Source of the DNA: Cotesia glomerata
Taxonomy: Eukaryota > Arthropoda > Insecta > Hymenoptera > Braconidae
Length of the DNA: 64,000 bases
Assembly: GCF_020080835.1 (NCBI RefSeq)
Contig: NC_058165.1
Location: 13,327,961 to 13,391,960 of the forward strand
Reading direction: 5' to 3'
A model generated the notes under the pieces. It did no database searches. It worked only from the letters and a program-made list of their open reading frames with translations, and was not told where the DNA came from. The translations under genes were made by a program, and so were the position numbers. Each line of letters starts with the position of its first letter. The stretch's first letter is position 1. Positions 31,018 through 42,438 of this stretch are shown here, one piece after another.

Positions 31018-33085
31018 AATAAAAACCGTAAAAACTATTTGCAATACTGTAAAGGATAAAAATAAAGATAATAAATGTAATCGAACAAATTTTATTATTA
31101 TTCAACCACCTTAATTCATTATTATAAAAAATCTTATATACTTTTAACCGAAAAAAGTTATTTTTTAAATAGATTAATAAAATAGTATAAAATAAAAACA
31201 AGAAATTTGGGATGAAAATTACAATAAATAAGTAGAATCTCGATGAAAAGTCTATTAAACTGTTTAGGAAATCACGGGAACAATTTTAAATAATATACAC
31301 AAAAAGAATTTTGATTTTTTACATAATAAAATAGAATACATTTATGTTCAACGGAGCTCCAGTCAAATGAACACCAAACACAGTAAGTATATTGTTTAAA
31401 CAATTAGCAATAAAAGTATGATTAACAATTAATATGTTAGAAAATTAATCCCTTAACAAAATTGTTTGAAGGTTTTTTGCTGTATCTGCATAATTTAACA
31501 AGTTAAAGATCACAAAAGATACGAAAAAGTCAAAAAAATACAGAATTTTTATGAACAAATGCATGTAATAGCTAATAAACAATAGATACGAACTTGATCT
31601 TAGATCCATCTGGAAGAAAAATTCATTCTCTATAAAAAAGACTTGAATGTCCTTTATCGTATCTCTGATAGTTTAAAAGATATATCAATTTTTTAATTGA
31701 CAAATCAAGTAGTGGCGATAATTACCGTACCGTATGATATTAAAATTAATTATAATAAATAAAAGAAAATTTTTTGGAACTTTTTATATGGCTGTTTTTA
31801 TAATTTTTTCTGCTTCAGAAAAAAATATAACGTTGGTCAATATTTGTTTATAACAAATTGTTAAACTAATAAACAATTAAATAATTAATAAAAAAAATTT
31901 TTTTGCCATACTATGTAAAAGTGTAAATTATTAGTTTTTAGAGCGGAATTTTGGCTTAACGAATTGTTTAAGCAATGGAAATAGTGAAAAATCGTTTTTA
32001 AACAATTAAAAATTAAAATTAAGAAAAATTTTTTTTTTTAAAAATCATAATTTTTTGTGGACAACCAAATAGCAAAAAAAAATTTTTCAAAAATATTGAA
32101 TTTCTCTATTTGTTTAAAACAATTTTATAAACAAATTACGTAAAAAATTCATAACCTATATTAATTACTGCCATTGCTTAATGTGAAAACAGGCATAGCT
32201 AAATATTAGTTGAAAAAAAAATTTTTATCAACTTTTTTTAGATTTTTAATTTTTCAATAGATATAAAAAATCATAATTAACAAATTAATAAACTTTAATG
32301 AAAATTTATCGCAGGATCTTATAAAGTATATATATCAAAAGGGCTCCACGAAGTTTAAAATTTATAGGCCAATTATTTATACCTTTTATCCCATTGTTTA
32401 TGCCAACGGAGATTGGGAAAAAATTTGTTAGTTAACAATTAGATAACTTTTCAAAAATGGTGATTAAACTTTTTTTTCTTCGCGGCTCGATTCTTTCAAG
32501 TGTTAAGAAGATACTAGAATTTTTTCAAATTTTTAAAATCACATTTTATGTTATAAAAAAATTATTTTTATTGCTGAGCTCTCTTTAGCGGCGGCGCGCG
32601 CATGCCGTAACAGCCGCGCGGAGCCCTATTTTCAACGTCAAATTAAAATTATAAATAATGGAGATAGAGTTCCGGGAGTACGGACTTTTTTCTTGGAAAT
32701 TTTCTCTTCTTTAACGGGCTTTTTTCAAAATTGCTTAAATATTAATATTTTTCGAGTTATTAACAAAAAACGAAATATCGTTTTTTTTCCATCTTATTTT
32801 GTTAATAACAATTGCAATTTTTTACCTGCACCAAAATCCTTCAAAAACATTTTTCTAGAGGTGATTCCGAATCGAATGAGCCATCGCTCATATTTTTAGG
32901 ACCTTTATCTCTATTTTTCACGTTTTTGAACTTGTTGACTAGACTATTAATAAAGTAATTAATTTGTTAAAGGGTGATCAGAATAACAGAAGTGTCTCCG
33001 TTACACTACATAAAGTATCAGATTTCTATCAAGTGAATTAGCAGATTTTTAAATATGTCACAATATTATTTTTAGCAGATCTTAC

Positions 33086-33184
33086 CATCTGGAGAATATG
33101 GATTATTTGGATTGAGTGGTTGAGTTGCTGTTGAGAAACTCGATGATTCTCCGTCACGCATAGATAATGCGTTTAAATAATGGC
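33086..33184 (-). CDS. Candidate host-gene exon, 99 bp
   Basis: On the minus strand a TTTTTTCTATAG acceptor (33185-33196) precedes, and a GTAAG donor (33081-33085) follows, a 99-base segment. Only one of the three phases is free of stops. It reads HYLNALSMRDGESSSF and then STATQPLNPNNPYSPD, a Ser/Pro/Asn-rich composition unlike the surrounding AT-rich DNA. The exon length is a multiple of three. It may be a cassette exon of a host gene on the minus strand with very long, transposon-filled introns. I do not recognise the gene, and no other exon is seen in the window. Confidence 0.4.
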
Positions 33185-33196
33185 CTATAGAAAAAA

Positions 33197-33924
33197 TATT
33201 ATACCGTTAGATCTCTACTATTAGTGTAGCTAAAGTAAAAAATGGTAACTAATATTGAGACATGACTATTATAGAAGTCACGCGTGTTTTTGTCATCATA
33301 TATTGTTATGGATCGTACATGTCTAGTATATGGCTAAAATTTTTAACTTCATAAAGTCATGTAGTTGCTTAAAAATTAAGTGTAAAGTAAAATAATGGTT
33401 ACATTAAGATAGTCATGAGAATTTTCAGACTATCATCTCTTTCGATTAAATAAACTAATTCCGAATAGATTCAATTTATGTCCTTAGAGTATTTCAAAAC
33501 AAGAAAATCGAAAAAATTGAAAAATCGATTAGTTTGAAATATTAATTATTCTTTCAAACAGCATATGAAAAAAAAAACGAGAATTCAATCCGTTAAGATT
33601 TTAATGTTTTATTAGAACGGTCAACGTAAACTCAAGCTTTGCTGTATTTGTACTTAATAACAATTCTTCAATGGATAATTGGAACTGTTCTCTATAAATG
33701 AAGTTTGTACGAGATAAATGTCTTTAGCAATATAAATAACTAACCTTAAGTCTTTGATTTAGGATTACCACGTGACCTTCCAACTATTGTAATATTGTAG
33801 TATGCTTAAATATGGCACTATCTGCCATCCCTCTTTCGTAAATTGTGTGACATTACTTTTCCAGGAGTTACAGCAGTCAGAAATTAACTTATATGGGTGG
33901 TTTTTTACGCTAAATTGACTAATT
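33197..33924. other. AT-rich DNA, no gene
   Basis: No coding or repeat signal recognised between the candidate exon and LTR-type terminus B. Confidence 0.45.
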
Positions 33925-34262
33925 TGTAACGGGTTATTCTTGTCACCTAGTCGCCTCTTTTTAGTTAAAGGGCGCTACTGGAATTTTTATTATTACGGTT
34001 TCCAGAACTGGACCAAGCAAATGTAATATCTTAGGGTCGAGAGAAATTATGATTAGGCTTTACAAAAATAATAACAACTGTTTTTAAGTTAAATTTTAAA
34101 TTTATTTCACTAATTTTACAATAGTCCGAAATAATCACTCACACACACTCTTTTACAATATCAAAATCTTAATACTTACTTAATCCCGACTACCCTCCCC
34201 CCCAACTTGGGCGTCTACGCAGCGGTTGCTATCAAAATAACTTATTCCTGACAGTATCCCCT
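33925..34262 (-). mobile_element. LTR-type terminus B (partial, minus strand)
   Basis: Read on the minus strand it ends ...TAACCCGTTACA at 33925. It carries the shared module in order: TTTCTCTCGACCC, GGTCCAGTTCTGGAAACCG, AATTCCAGTAGCGCCC, GAGGCGACTAGG. Upstream lie a GTGTGTGTGAGTG block and TAGACGCCCAAGTTGGGG, similar to the loop core of the 46-bp array. It is cut by terminus D after ~340 bases. Confidence 0.5.
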
Positions 34263-35580
34263 TGTAACTCGGGTGGTAAGCCCGGTCCAACTGGTCACCC
34301 CTTTCCTCTTTTGAAAATGGTGCCCCTGGGATTTTAGACACGGTGTCCCAAAAACCGGGGTAGCATGAGAAGGAAAAGGTCGGGTCGTGAAAAGTTCGAG
34401 AGAGGGCTGTAAATGAATACTGAGAAATAATTAATAACAATGAAATTATTTATTCAATTTCAATAATTAAAATTTACAAATTTTTGTCAATAATATCTTC
34501 CTTAAAATTAACTTATCAATTACTTAACTGTAAGCTCCTCTCACCTACGCAGGCACTTGCCAAAAATTCTTACAAACTAAATATCGCTTCTCTTCTTAAT
34601 CATAGACCATTACGCATCTATACTAAATGAACTCATTATAAACTACGCCAACCTGACAATAATTAACAAAAGTTTATTTCATCTACCAGAACTAATTTAA
34701 CATAAAAACAACCTCGTCTACCTGACGGAACGCCATATAATACCATAATTACCTCGACAACCTAACGGACTACCATATAACATCATAATTTACCTCGTCA
34801 ACCTGACGGAATCTATCATTTCAACTTAACTAAAATAGTCCACTGGACTCTCTGGATTTCCTTAAACCAATCGTCCACCGACGCTAACTTAATTCTATAA
34901 AATTCTCTACTTTATTCATGCATCTTAATTACTAATAAACTGAATCTCAAGACTTCGCATTCTCAAAACTCACCAGAATTACGCCTAACACTTATTGAAT
35001 ACAAAATTCCGATCCTCAATTTTAATTCATGAAATTCCTTATTAGATTTCCTTAACCAATTCATTTATCAACTTAACTCAATTTTTCCAGTAAAATTATC
35101 AATCAATTTATTCTACTAAACTTACTAATTTATTTCATTTCCTGATTTCCACTAAATATTATTTAACAAAATTCACTACATAATTTTCTTAACAAAGTTC
35201 ATTAATCATCTTCTAAATTCAATGAATTTCTCAATAAATTCATTCACTAAATTACTAAATTAATTAAATTCAGCCCACCGGCCTAAATTTGATTTTACCA
35301 AAAATTCTTAATCGCAACTACTGTAATCCTAAAGCGTCTCAACAAAATTCTCACCCATAAAACTCTCTAGAATGACCTTCACTAACTTAATTGCACCCAA
35401 TGTTCCAAATTCACAGTAAAAATTTGCCTCGACTTCCGAATAGATTTTTCGCAGTTCAATTTTAGATGACTATTCTCACGTTGGACAAAACTTGCACTCA
35501 CTTCTAAAATTACAACAGAAAAAAGCTAACTGATTCAAAAAAATGTGAGCCGTCACGGTACGCCTGGCAGATGTGGAACA
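34263..35580 (-). mobile_element. LTR-type element D (minus strand)
   Basis: Minus-strand end ACCCGAGTTACA at 34263, preceded by the same module: ATTTACAGCCCTCTCTCGAAC, ACGACCCGACC, AATCCCAGGGGCACC, GGGGTGACCAGTTGG. The rest (34440-35580) is AT-rich and noncoding. A possible LTR start is TGTTCCACATCTGCC read from about 35582. No internal element genes, so a solo LTR is likely. Confidence 0.45.
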
Positions 35581-35777
35581 TCGACATTATTTTGTGAAAG
35601 TAATGTGCAGAAAAGAACAGATTGTAATAGGAACTGAATATGTCATAATGATAAAATAAAATATTACGATTTTTTTTTCCAGATAACGATGACTATTTAT
35701 TGAATAAACATTTATTTTCATTAAATACAAAAATTTACGAATTTATTTCAAATCGTGACTACTTAATTTGTTTAATC

Positions 35778-36830
35778 AGTGACTTCGGTAATAGTTATAT
35801 TCAATGTTGCCTCTGAGGACGGTATTACTGTGACAATTGGTCGATGGTAACTGAAGTATGTTACAAAAGTATTGGACATAACATTATCAAGATATCTAAT
35901 AAATACAGCATTTATTGTTGTTCCGTATCTGGTGGTAGGTTCTCTTAATTGTTATTAATTTGCAATTGAAATTCTTCTTGAAGAAACATAATTAATGGCG
36001 TTGATTCATCTTTTGCGAAATTTACATTGAAATCCCCAGCTAAAATCAATTGTAGTTTGTCTTTATTGGTTTTGAAAGTTATTGAACCTCTGTGAATGTA
36101 CGGAAATAATCTTTCGGGTAAAAATGAAATGTCATTTATTTTTTCATTAGGAGAAATGTACACAACAATCATCATCAATTCACTTCCATCTTCTAATTTA
36201 ACTTATGAAGCACATATATCGCCAATAGATGTTTGGGAGACATGAACATCTGTAGCATTTTGAATTACTAAATCAATGTTGAATGTAGTAATATGTGAAG
36301 TATTGTCGTTTTTATAAATGGCAACTCTAGCGGCTCTAACATTTTGTCTCTTAAATTTAGCTATACAATGAAAATTAGGTAAGTCAACTGATTTATCTGC
36401 AGGAAGCCATGTTTCAGTTAGTAATAAAAAGTTACTCCTTTGACAAATAGAATCTTGTAAATCAGTAGTATGTTTTCTGAGACTTTGGCAATTTAAAGTA
36501 TAAATGGTTAATTTATTTCTGGAGTTTATAAATTCAGTGATCAGTCCTTGCAATGTAGTAAGTTTGTTTAGAGATAATATTTTAAATTCTTGCTGTGAAC
36601 TTGAAACTGATGGATCTACTCTTCTTCCATGATAAAATCTTAAATTATCCTGACTGTTACATATAAACAACCCATCAAGACTTGTTACTCGTGTTAAAGC
36701 TACGTAAAGTAATGAAATAGAATGACTTTTACTATACTCATAGACTACCTCGTCATATGTACCTCCTTGAGAGCTTAAATAAAAATTAGTATATTTTGGT
36801 ACTATTAGATTAACAAAATCTTACATAACA
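35778..36830 (-). pseudogene. Helentron relic: helicase C-terminus plus AP endonuclease
   Basis: Read on the minus strand. First comes a PIF1-family helicase end (SQGGTYDEVV, then LLYVALTRVTSLDGLFIC near 36660-36770). It is followed directly by an APE/EEP-type endonuclease: LTIYTLNCQSLRKHTTDLQD, LLLTETWLPAD, a VVYISPNE block, LILAGDFNVNFA, and a C-terminal TTRYGTTINAVFIR...TYFSYHRPIV. A helicase fused to an endonuclease tail is the hallmark of Helentron/Helitron2 rolling-circle elements. TAA interrupts it at about 36202 (after SIGDICAS), and a further stop/frameshift follows QLQINNN near 35945. The N-terminal Rep domain and most of the helicase are missing. Dead. Confidence 0.8.
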
Positions 36831-37636
36831 TTAATAGTATGTCTTGTGTTTAACTGATCTTGGTGATGTCCAGTTTCAATAATAATATTTTGTGACCCCT
36901 GTGTTGAGTTCTGAAATATTTATAAAAAATATGTTATTAATATATACAGAAAAATTTAAATTGGGTTCAATATATTAGTAAACTCAAGAATCTTAGCTAT
37001 TTATTTCAATATATTACTAAATATCGTAAATTATGAATATCAATAATGAATGTTTCACTATAAATTCCACTATAATTAGAAAAATTAATTAATTTTTTAA
37101 TGTTCATATTAATAACAAATAAGAAAAACATTCGTGCGCTGCACGCCATCAGCTAATTTTGAAATACAATTTTGTCAGTCTTAATAAATTTATTCTCTTA
37201 GCAATTGCTTTAATGCATTAATTTCAATAAGAATGAAATTAAAATTAATAATTAATTTAAAAACATTATAGGCAATGAAATTTATGTGAATTTTAATCTA
37301 CCAAGAGAGTAGATTTTACATTTACTGGCGCTCAAAACACATCAAATATACGCGTGCTTAATGCACAGATAAATGTATACGTTAATAATAAAAAAATAAT
37401 TAACTTACTTGATAGTGTGTCATAGTGTGATTTCACTTTTTTTGCAGGAGGCTGATCACTTTCACTCTCTCAATTATCACGATCAGACATTTTATTATCA
37501 GAAAAATAATTTGTTTTCAAGTAAAACACAGGTTATGTGTACTGTAGTAAACACTATAGGTATCCGAGCTCAGTGTAGCGAGAAAGATGGCTTAACGCCG
37601 GATCGAGTGGGAGAGAATCGCACAGTCGATTGTGCA
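36831..37636. other. AT-rich DNA, no confirmed gene
   Basis: Probably decayed Helentron sequence on the left. An ORF at 37409-37699 has no recognisable features. No stronger signal is seen. Confidence 0.4.
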
Positions 37637-37760
37637 TGGCGACGCGTCGCCACACCGTACATACTACTACATATATGTAGACTGTATATATATATATAGA
37701 CTGTATATATATACCATCATATAGCGTGGCGACGCGTCGCTACGGCATGCGTCGCCACGC
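37637..37760. repeat. GC-rich inverted repeats around a TA microsatellite
   Basis: TGGCGACGCGTCGCCA (37637-37652) is a perfect 16-base palindrome. GCGTGGCGACGC (37724-37735) is perfectly inverted at 37749-37760. Between them lies a (TA)n tract with a repeated AGACTGTATATATATA (about 37678-37713). The GGCGACGC core thus occurs several times in 124 bases of otherwise AT-rich DNA. Confidence 0.8.
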
Positions 37761-38044
37761 CAGATATCGGTTTTACGTGCGGCTATAGATGTTTCACATC
37801 AAAAATGCAAAAGGCCACTGGCTTCCAGAAAGGAAAAAGTCTCGATGTCTCCCTTGCCGACTCGTTTATAACCCTCGAACTCGGTGTTTTCGAACTTTCT
37901 CATTGTCTCGCTCCCACGAGACAATTTTCAGGGACAGCGGTGGGGACGTAGCGATCTATACGATCCGGTGACGAGTCGTACAATTACTTAGTCACGCGCG
38001 GAAGATAAGGAGAAGCTTCTACTCACTGCGACACGATACAATAA

Positions 38045-38155
38045 AAAATTTATTCCCCGCGGGAATTCGAATTCCCTGTCTCACCCTTATTGGGCATCTA
38101 TACTGCAGTTTCTAACTAAATCGCGCTGTCCACTCGACCGTCATTCTCTATGAAT
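38045..38155 (-). mobile_element. tRNA-derived SINE-like segment
   Basis: The minus strand reads GACGGTCGAGTGGACAGCGC, an A-box-like D-arm of the Ser/Leu tRNA type. About 55 bases later GGGAATTCGAATTCCC forms a B-box/T-arm-like palindrome. An AT-rich tail follows. The arrangement fits a pol III tRNA-derived SINE head. A degenerate tRNA pseudogene is the alternative. Confidence 0.4.
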
Positions 38156-38338
38156 CTAGATTTGACCCTTAGTTATCGCCCGGACCCCTGCCCAAAGTTC
38201 AAATCATCTTTAGCCCTTCCGCTGTCGACCGGAACCTCACTACGGGACTTAAGATCCTGAAGTTGACTAGGACAGAGAAGGATACCTTGAACCTAGCCAA
38301 CAACCTGCGAATACTAACCTCCTCGACAGCCCGTGAAC

Positions 38339-39477
38339 GGTAACCGGGCTCTATATCCGCGGACAAAATATCCCCGACAAAATATCCTTGTCAAAATATC
38401 CTTAGACAAAATATCCTTAAGACAAAAAATCCTTAAGACAAAATATTCATGGATAAAAAATCCGTGGACAAAATATTCTTAAGTTCAATAATATTTTTAA
38501 TTTAATAATCATACTTTTAATATTAAAAATGTGTTAAGTTGACCCTCAATAATTTAAGGGTGTTTATCGAATAAACACACACAAAAACCATGTTAAAAGG
38601 GCGCAACATGATTATCCGCGTTTGTGTTGGTCTAATATCGAATAAACACACACAAAAACCATGTTAAAAGGGCGCAACATGATTATCCGCGTTTGTGTTG
38701 GTCTAATATCGAATAAACACACACAAAAACCATGTTAAAAGGGCGTAACATGATTATCCGCGTTTGTGTTGGTCTAATATCGAATAAACACACACAAAAA
38801 CCCTGTTAAAAGGGCGCAACATGATTACCCGCGTTTAAAATAAAATTTGAAAAAATTTCTATCTAAAAAAAAAATTAATTTCAAATTAAAATAAAATTAA
38901 TTAAAAAAACAAACTAATTAAAAAAAAATCAACTTTCATAAAAAATTTCTATCTAGAAAAAAAATTAATTTTAAATTATAATAAAATTAATCAAAAAAAA
39001 ATTATTTATTTAAAAAAAAATTAATTTTCATAAAAAATTTCTATCTAAAAATAAATGTGACCGAGAACCGAGAATCCGTAGAAACTGTGTTCAATTATAA
39101 AATATTATTTTTCAATGTTTCAAAATTGCCGCCTTTCTCAGTTTATATGTTGACAATTAATAACAATATTATTTATATATTTCTGAGTTTACAACATGTA
39201 TATGAAACAATTTTATATTAATGATTTAAATGTATTAATGATTAATGATAATAATCTATAAATATTAATTTCAATAAACAACTGTTGCAATTCAGAGTAT
39301 CCGCGTGTAAATTTATTTGTATTTGATGTCAATTTTTTTATATTTTGTCCACGGATTTTTTATCCATGGATTTTTTGTCCTAAGGATTTTTTGTCTTAAG
39401 GATATTTTGTCTAAGGATATTTTGACAAGGATATTTTGTCGGGGATATTTTGTCCGCGGATATAGAGCCCGGTTACC
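38339..39477. mobile_element. Fold-back element with iterated TIRs (1.14 kb)
   Basis: Nearly identical ~135-bp TIRs (38339-38475 and inverted 39343-39477) start GGTAACCGGGCTCTATATCC. Each contains 6-8 copies of a GACAAAATATCCTTA-like motif. No ORF. Iterated short motifs in the TIRs recall FB/Galileo fold-back elements. No clear target duplication is seen. It abuts the second R1-clade LINE exactly at the RT GVPQGSVLG motif. Confidence 0.75.
38566..38840 (+). repeat. Four 71-bp tandem units inside the fold-back element
   Basis: ATCGAATAAACACACAC recurs at 38566, 38637, 38708 and 38779 (period 71). Each unit contains CATGTT...AACATG nested in AACACA...TGTGTT, so each could fold as a hairpin. 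The fourth is partial. Confidence 0.9.
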
Positions 39478-41314
39478 CTAGAACTGAACCTTGTGGTACA
39501 CCCCCAGTAATATCATACTCCCTCGGACCGTTCTTCGTGTTATACTTCAGGACCCTGCTTTCAAAGTAGCTTGCTACGATCTTAAGTAGGTATTCGGGTA
39601 CATTCTTCTCTTGGAGGGCCTGCATGATGCATTCCCAATTGGCGGAGTTGAAGGCGTTTCTGATGTCTAGAGTCGCCACCAGGCAATACTTCTTCGTTTT
39701 GCCTTTCCATCTGGTTCCTGCGATTGCTTTCTTGGCCGTATCAACAACCAGTTTGATTCCGTCCAGGGTTGATCATCCTTTCCGAAATCCATACTGATTG
39801 TCTGCCAGGAGTGGGTCGACTACTGCTTCAATTCTCTGGTGAATTATGCGTTCAAATATCTTACCCGCTGTATCTAGCATGCAAAGTGGGCGGTAAGATG
39901 ACGGTTCATCCGGTGGCTTTTTCCGTTTAGGAAGCAGCACTAACCGTTGCTGTTTCCACTTTCGAGGAAAAATCCCTTCTTTGAGGCAGGTGATGTAAAC
40001 ATCCAGGAATAATGCCGGTGCTGCCTTTATAGCTGTTTTTAAGGCAATATTAGGGATTCCGTCTAATCCTGGTGCTTTATTATTCCCTACGCGGTTGCAA
40101 GCCTCCGTCAGTTCTTCTTCGGTGACAGGTGGAATGTCCTCAAGTTTGCCTTAAGCTAACTGGTAATAAAGCTCGCTTTGCTGCGGAAACAGCGTGGTAA
40201 CAATTCTCTGCAGAAGTTGCGGGCATGTGGGTGCCGGCATTTGTTTGACTTTTAAGTGAGTCATGACTACCTTGTACGGTCTACCCCACAGGTCTTTGCC
40301 CACCTCGTTGATGAGCTCTTTCCAGCATTACCTCTTACTATCCTTGATGGCTTTGTTCAATGATCGACGGGCTTTTTTGTACTCTGCGACCAGCTCCGCA
40401 GAATTAGGTCGTCGATAGCCACGCTGGGATATTCTTCTTTTCTTTAGACACTTTTTCCGAAGAACGCTGATGTGGTCGTTCCACCAGTGTACTGCCGGGC
40501 GTTGGCTTATGCTGCGTTTCCGGACCATACTTGCGTCACAGGCCTGGACAACTCTTTTCATCAGGTCCTTGGTCATTTCTTTTGCGGATCCAGTAGTAAT
40601 CGGTTCACTATTCAGGGCTATTACCAATGTGCTTGTGTCAAAAGACTTCACTTTCCATCCAATGGTATTGAGTGACTTGGTTGGTCTTCTTGTATTCCGG
40701 TCATGTGATATTTCCCAGAGAATTGCCTTGTGGTCGCTGGCTGTGTAGATATCCATCACCTCCCAGTCGTATTTCCCACTGATGAGTCTGCTGCTGACGA
40801 AATTGAGATCTACGATAGAGCTTGCTTCTCCTTTAGTATAGGTTGGCGTATCATCACTGTTGAGCTGGACTACATCTAGTGTAGTAAAAGCTTCTAGTAG
40901 TGCTTTTCCTGAAGCATTGGTCTGCTTCCTGCCCCAGTCTACTGCCCAGGAGTTGAAGTCACCGGCAATCGCGACTGGATAATGCTGCTTGGCGTCCTTG
41001 TTCAGTTTGTCTAAGAATTCAGTGAATTCAACAATGGATAGGCTAGGTGGTGCATAACAGCTGTAGAAACGAATGCCGGTATCTGTTGCTGCAACAAAGC
41101 CGGCATTATCATTGTTAACTACACTCTGGAAGGGATGCTTACCACAGGACCAGATGACAGCCTTGGCGGTGCTGTCAGATTCTCAAGGCTGGGTATTCAG
41201 GTGTCTGTATGGCTCTGCTATCATTACTAAGTCTAACTCTAGTTCTCTTGCTGTTTGCATAAGCAGATCATATGCAGCTTCACAATGGTTTAGGTTTAGC
41301 TGCAATATCTTCAT
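39478..41314 (-). pseudogene. R1-clade LINE copy 2, ORF2 (EN plus partial RT)
   Basis: Starts with ATG at 41314-41312 (MKILQLNLNHC), overlapping the ORF1 stop as ATGA. The APE endonuclease is complete (IAGDFNSWAVDWG, then the EN C-terminal TYTKGEASSIVDLNFVSS and YTASDHKAILWE blocks). A linker follows, then RT fingers (NNKAPGLDGIPNIAL, SSYRPLCMLDTAGKIFER) and ATLDIRNAFNSANWE. Coding ends at GVPQGSVLG (39478), where the fold-back element begins, so YADD and the C-terminus are missing. In-frame stops lie near 41188 (after the EPYRH block), near 40325, near 40155 and near 39770. This copy supplies the segment missing from copy 1. Confidence 0.82.
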
Positions 41315-42438
41315 GTCTGTTTGTTTATTATCTTCTGGAGTGCCTCTCTAAATACTGGGTACCTGGATGCGCCGGCATGATGGGCCGCGTTCTCCGCACT
41401 TTGGTCCGCGTATAATACACATTTCGCTGGGTTTTTGCGTTCAGCAATCTTGTGTCCCTCTTGTCCGCACCTAATACACAGCTTAGACCGATTCACATTG
41501 CTCTTGCACTGGGATCCATGATGCCCAAATTGCCAGCACTTGAAAAATTGGATTGGTCTCCTCATAGCTCTGATTCGGCAGTTGGCCCAGCCGATCCGGA
41601 CTTTACCGCTTCCTGCCAATATCTTCCGCGCTGCAGCTGCTGCTGGTGTCACAACAGCTGTCTGAATACCTCTGTAGGCCTTACGAATCTTAATTTTCCC
41701 TAGTGGTATCTCGCAGGTTTCTCAGATTACCGTTCGCAAGGCGGCCTTAATATCCTCCTTGGTTGTGGTGTCGTCAAGATCTCGGATTTTGACGTCTTCC
41801 TGTGGTCCTTCGCAGATTACCTTTGCGTTTTTTTGGAAGATGCCCGCGATGGTCTTCTATAAGGCTTGGCCTCGGTCAGTGCTCTTCTTCGAAAGCGTAA
41901 TCAACAAGCTCCCGGTCCTAGTTCTTTGGATCTTATCCACTGTAGTACGGACCTGTTCGTCAGGGACGTCCTGCTTTATTCGCTTCAGAATCTCAGCATA
42001 CTTTGCCGTCTCTGCTGGGCGGATGATCAGTGCGTCCAGCCTGATCCGTTTGAGGGGTTTTTTTCGCTTAGGCTCTGGTCTGGGCTCCTTCGGTGGTTGC
42101 TTCTGGAGCTTTTCGTTTGCTTGCTCTCTCTTGGACTTCCATGACTGGAGTTTTTGCGACTCATTCACTTTATTTTTTCTGCCATTCTGTGTTACTGCTT
42201 TTTTCGGAGGAATTGGTTTAAGGTCCTTCTTTTTCTTAGTACGGCTGGTCATTGAGTCTGGAGACTCAATTTCCTTGTAAACATTTTGCTTGGTTTGGAG
42301 AAAATCCTGCAGTCCACTGACTAGCTTCTCCAGATGTACCAGAGCATCTATCCTCCTTATCTTTGCACTAAGTAGCAGTGCGTCTTGCTGGGCATGAGAC
42401 CCGTTTTCACTCTTGTTTGTTTCCTGTGAATTACTCAT
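41311..42438 (-). pseudogene. R1-clade LINE copy 2, ORF1 (CCHC)
   Basis: ATG at 42438 (MSNSQETNKSENG). The first frame (42438-41857, 193 residues) holds the helical N-terminus and a Lys-rich middle, and ends in RRIKQDVPDEQVRTTVDKIQ. The frame is lost before the RNA-binding part. 41652-41311 holds the zinc knuckles (FFKCWQFGHHGSQC, CIRCGQEGHKIAERK, where the last Cys of the second knuckle is changed). The stop TGA overlaps the ORF2 ATG. It aligns with copy 1 ORF1 throughout. Confidence 0.8.

Larger units (their letters stand above)
28273..32946. mobile_element. 4.7-kb fold-back element (giant palindrome) with TTA target duplication
   Basis: The arms run 28273-30573 and 30640-32946, are inverted copies, and are separated by a 66-base spacer. 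The outer ends are TAGTCTAGTCAACAAGTTC and its complement. TTA flanks both sides (28270-28272, 32947-32949). The arms are near-identical but carry indels and a diverged patch (about 29240-29320 against 31905-31985), arguing against an assembly artefact. No transposase is encoded. A 3-bp TWA duplication is typical of PIF/Harbinger, which is only a suggestion here. Confidence 0.85.

Noticed and set aside
38566..38840. CRISPR-like direct repeats
   Set aside because: Units are head-to-tail with no unique spacers, in a eukaryotic fold-back element.
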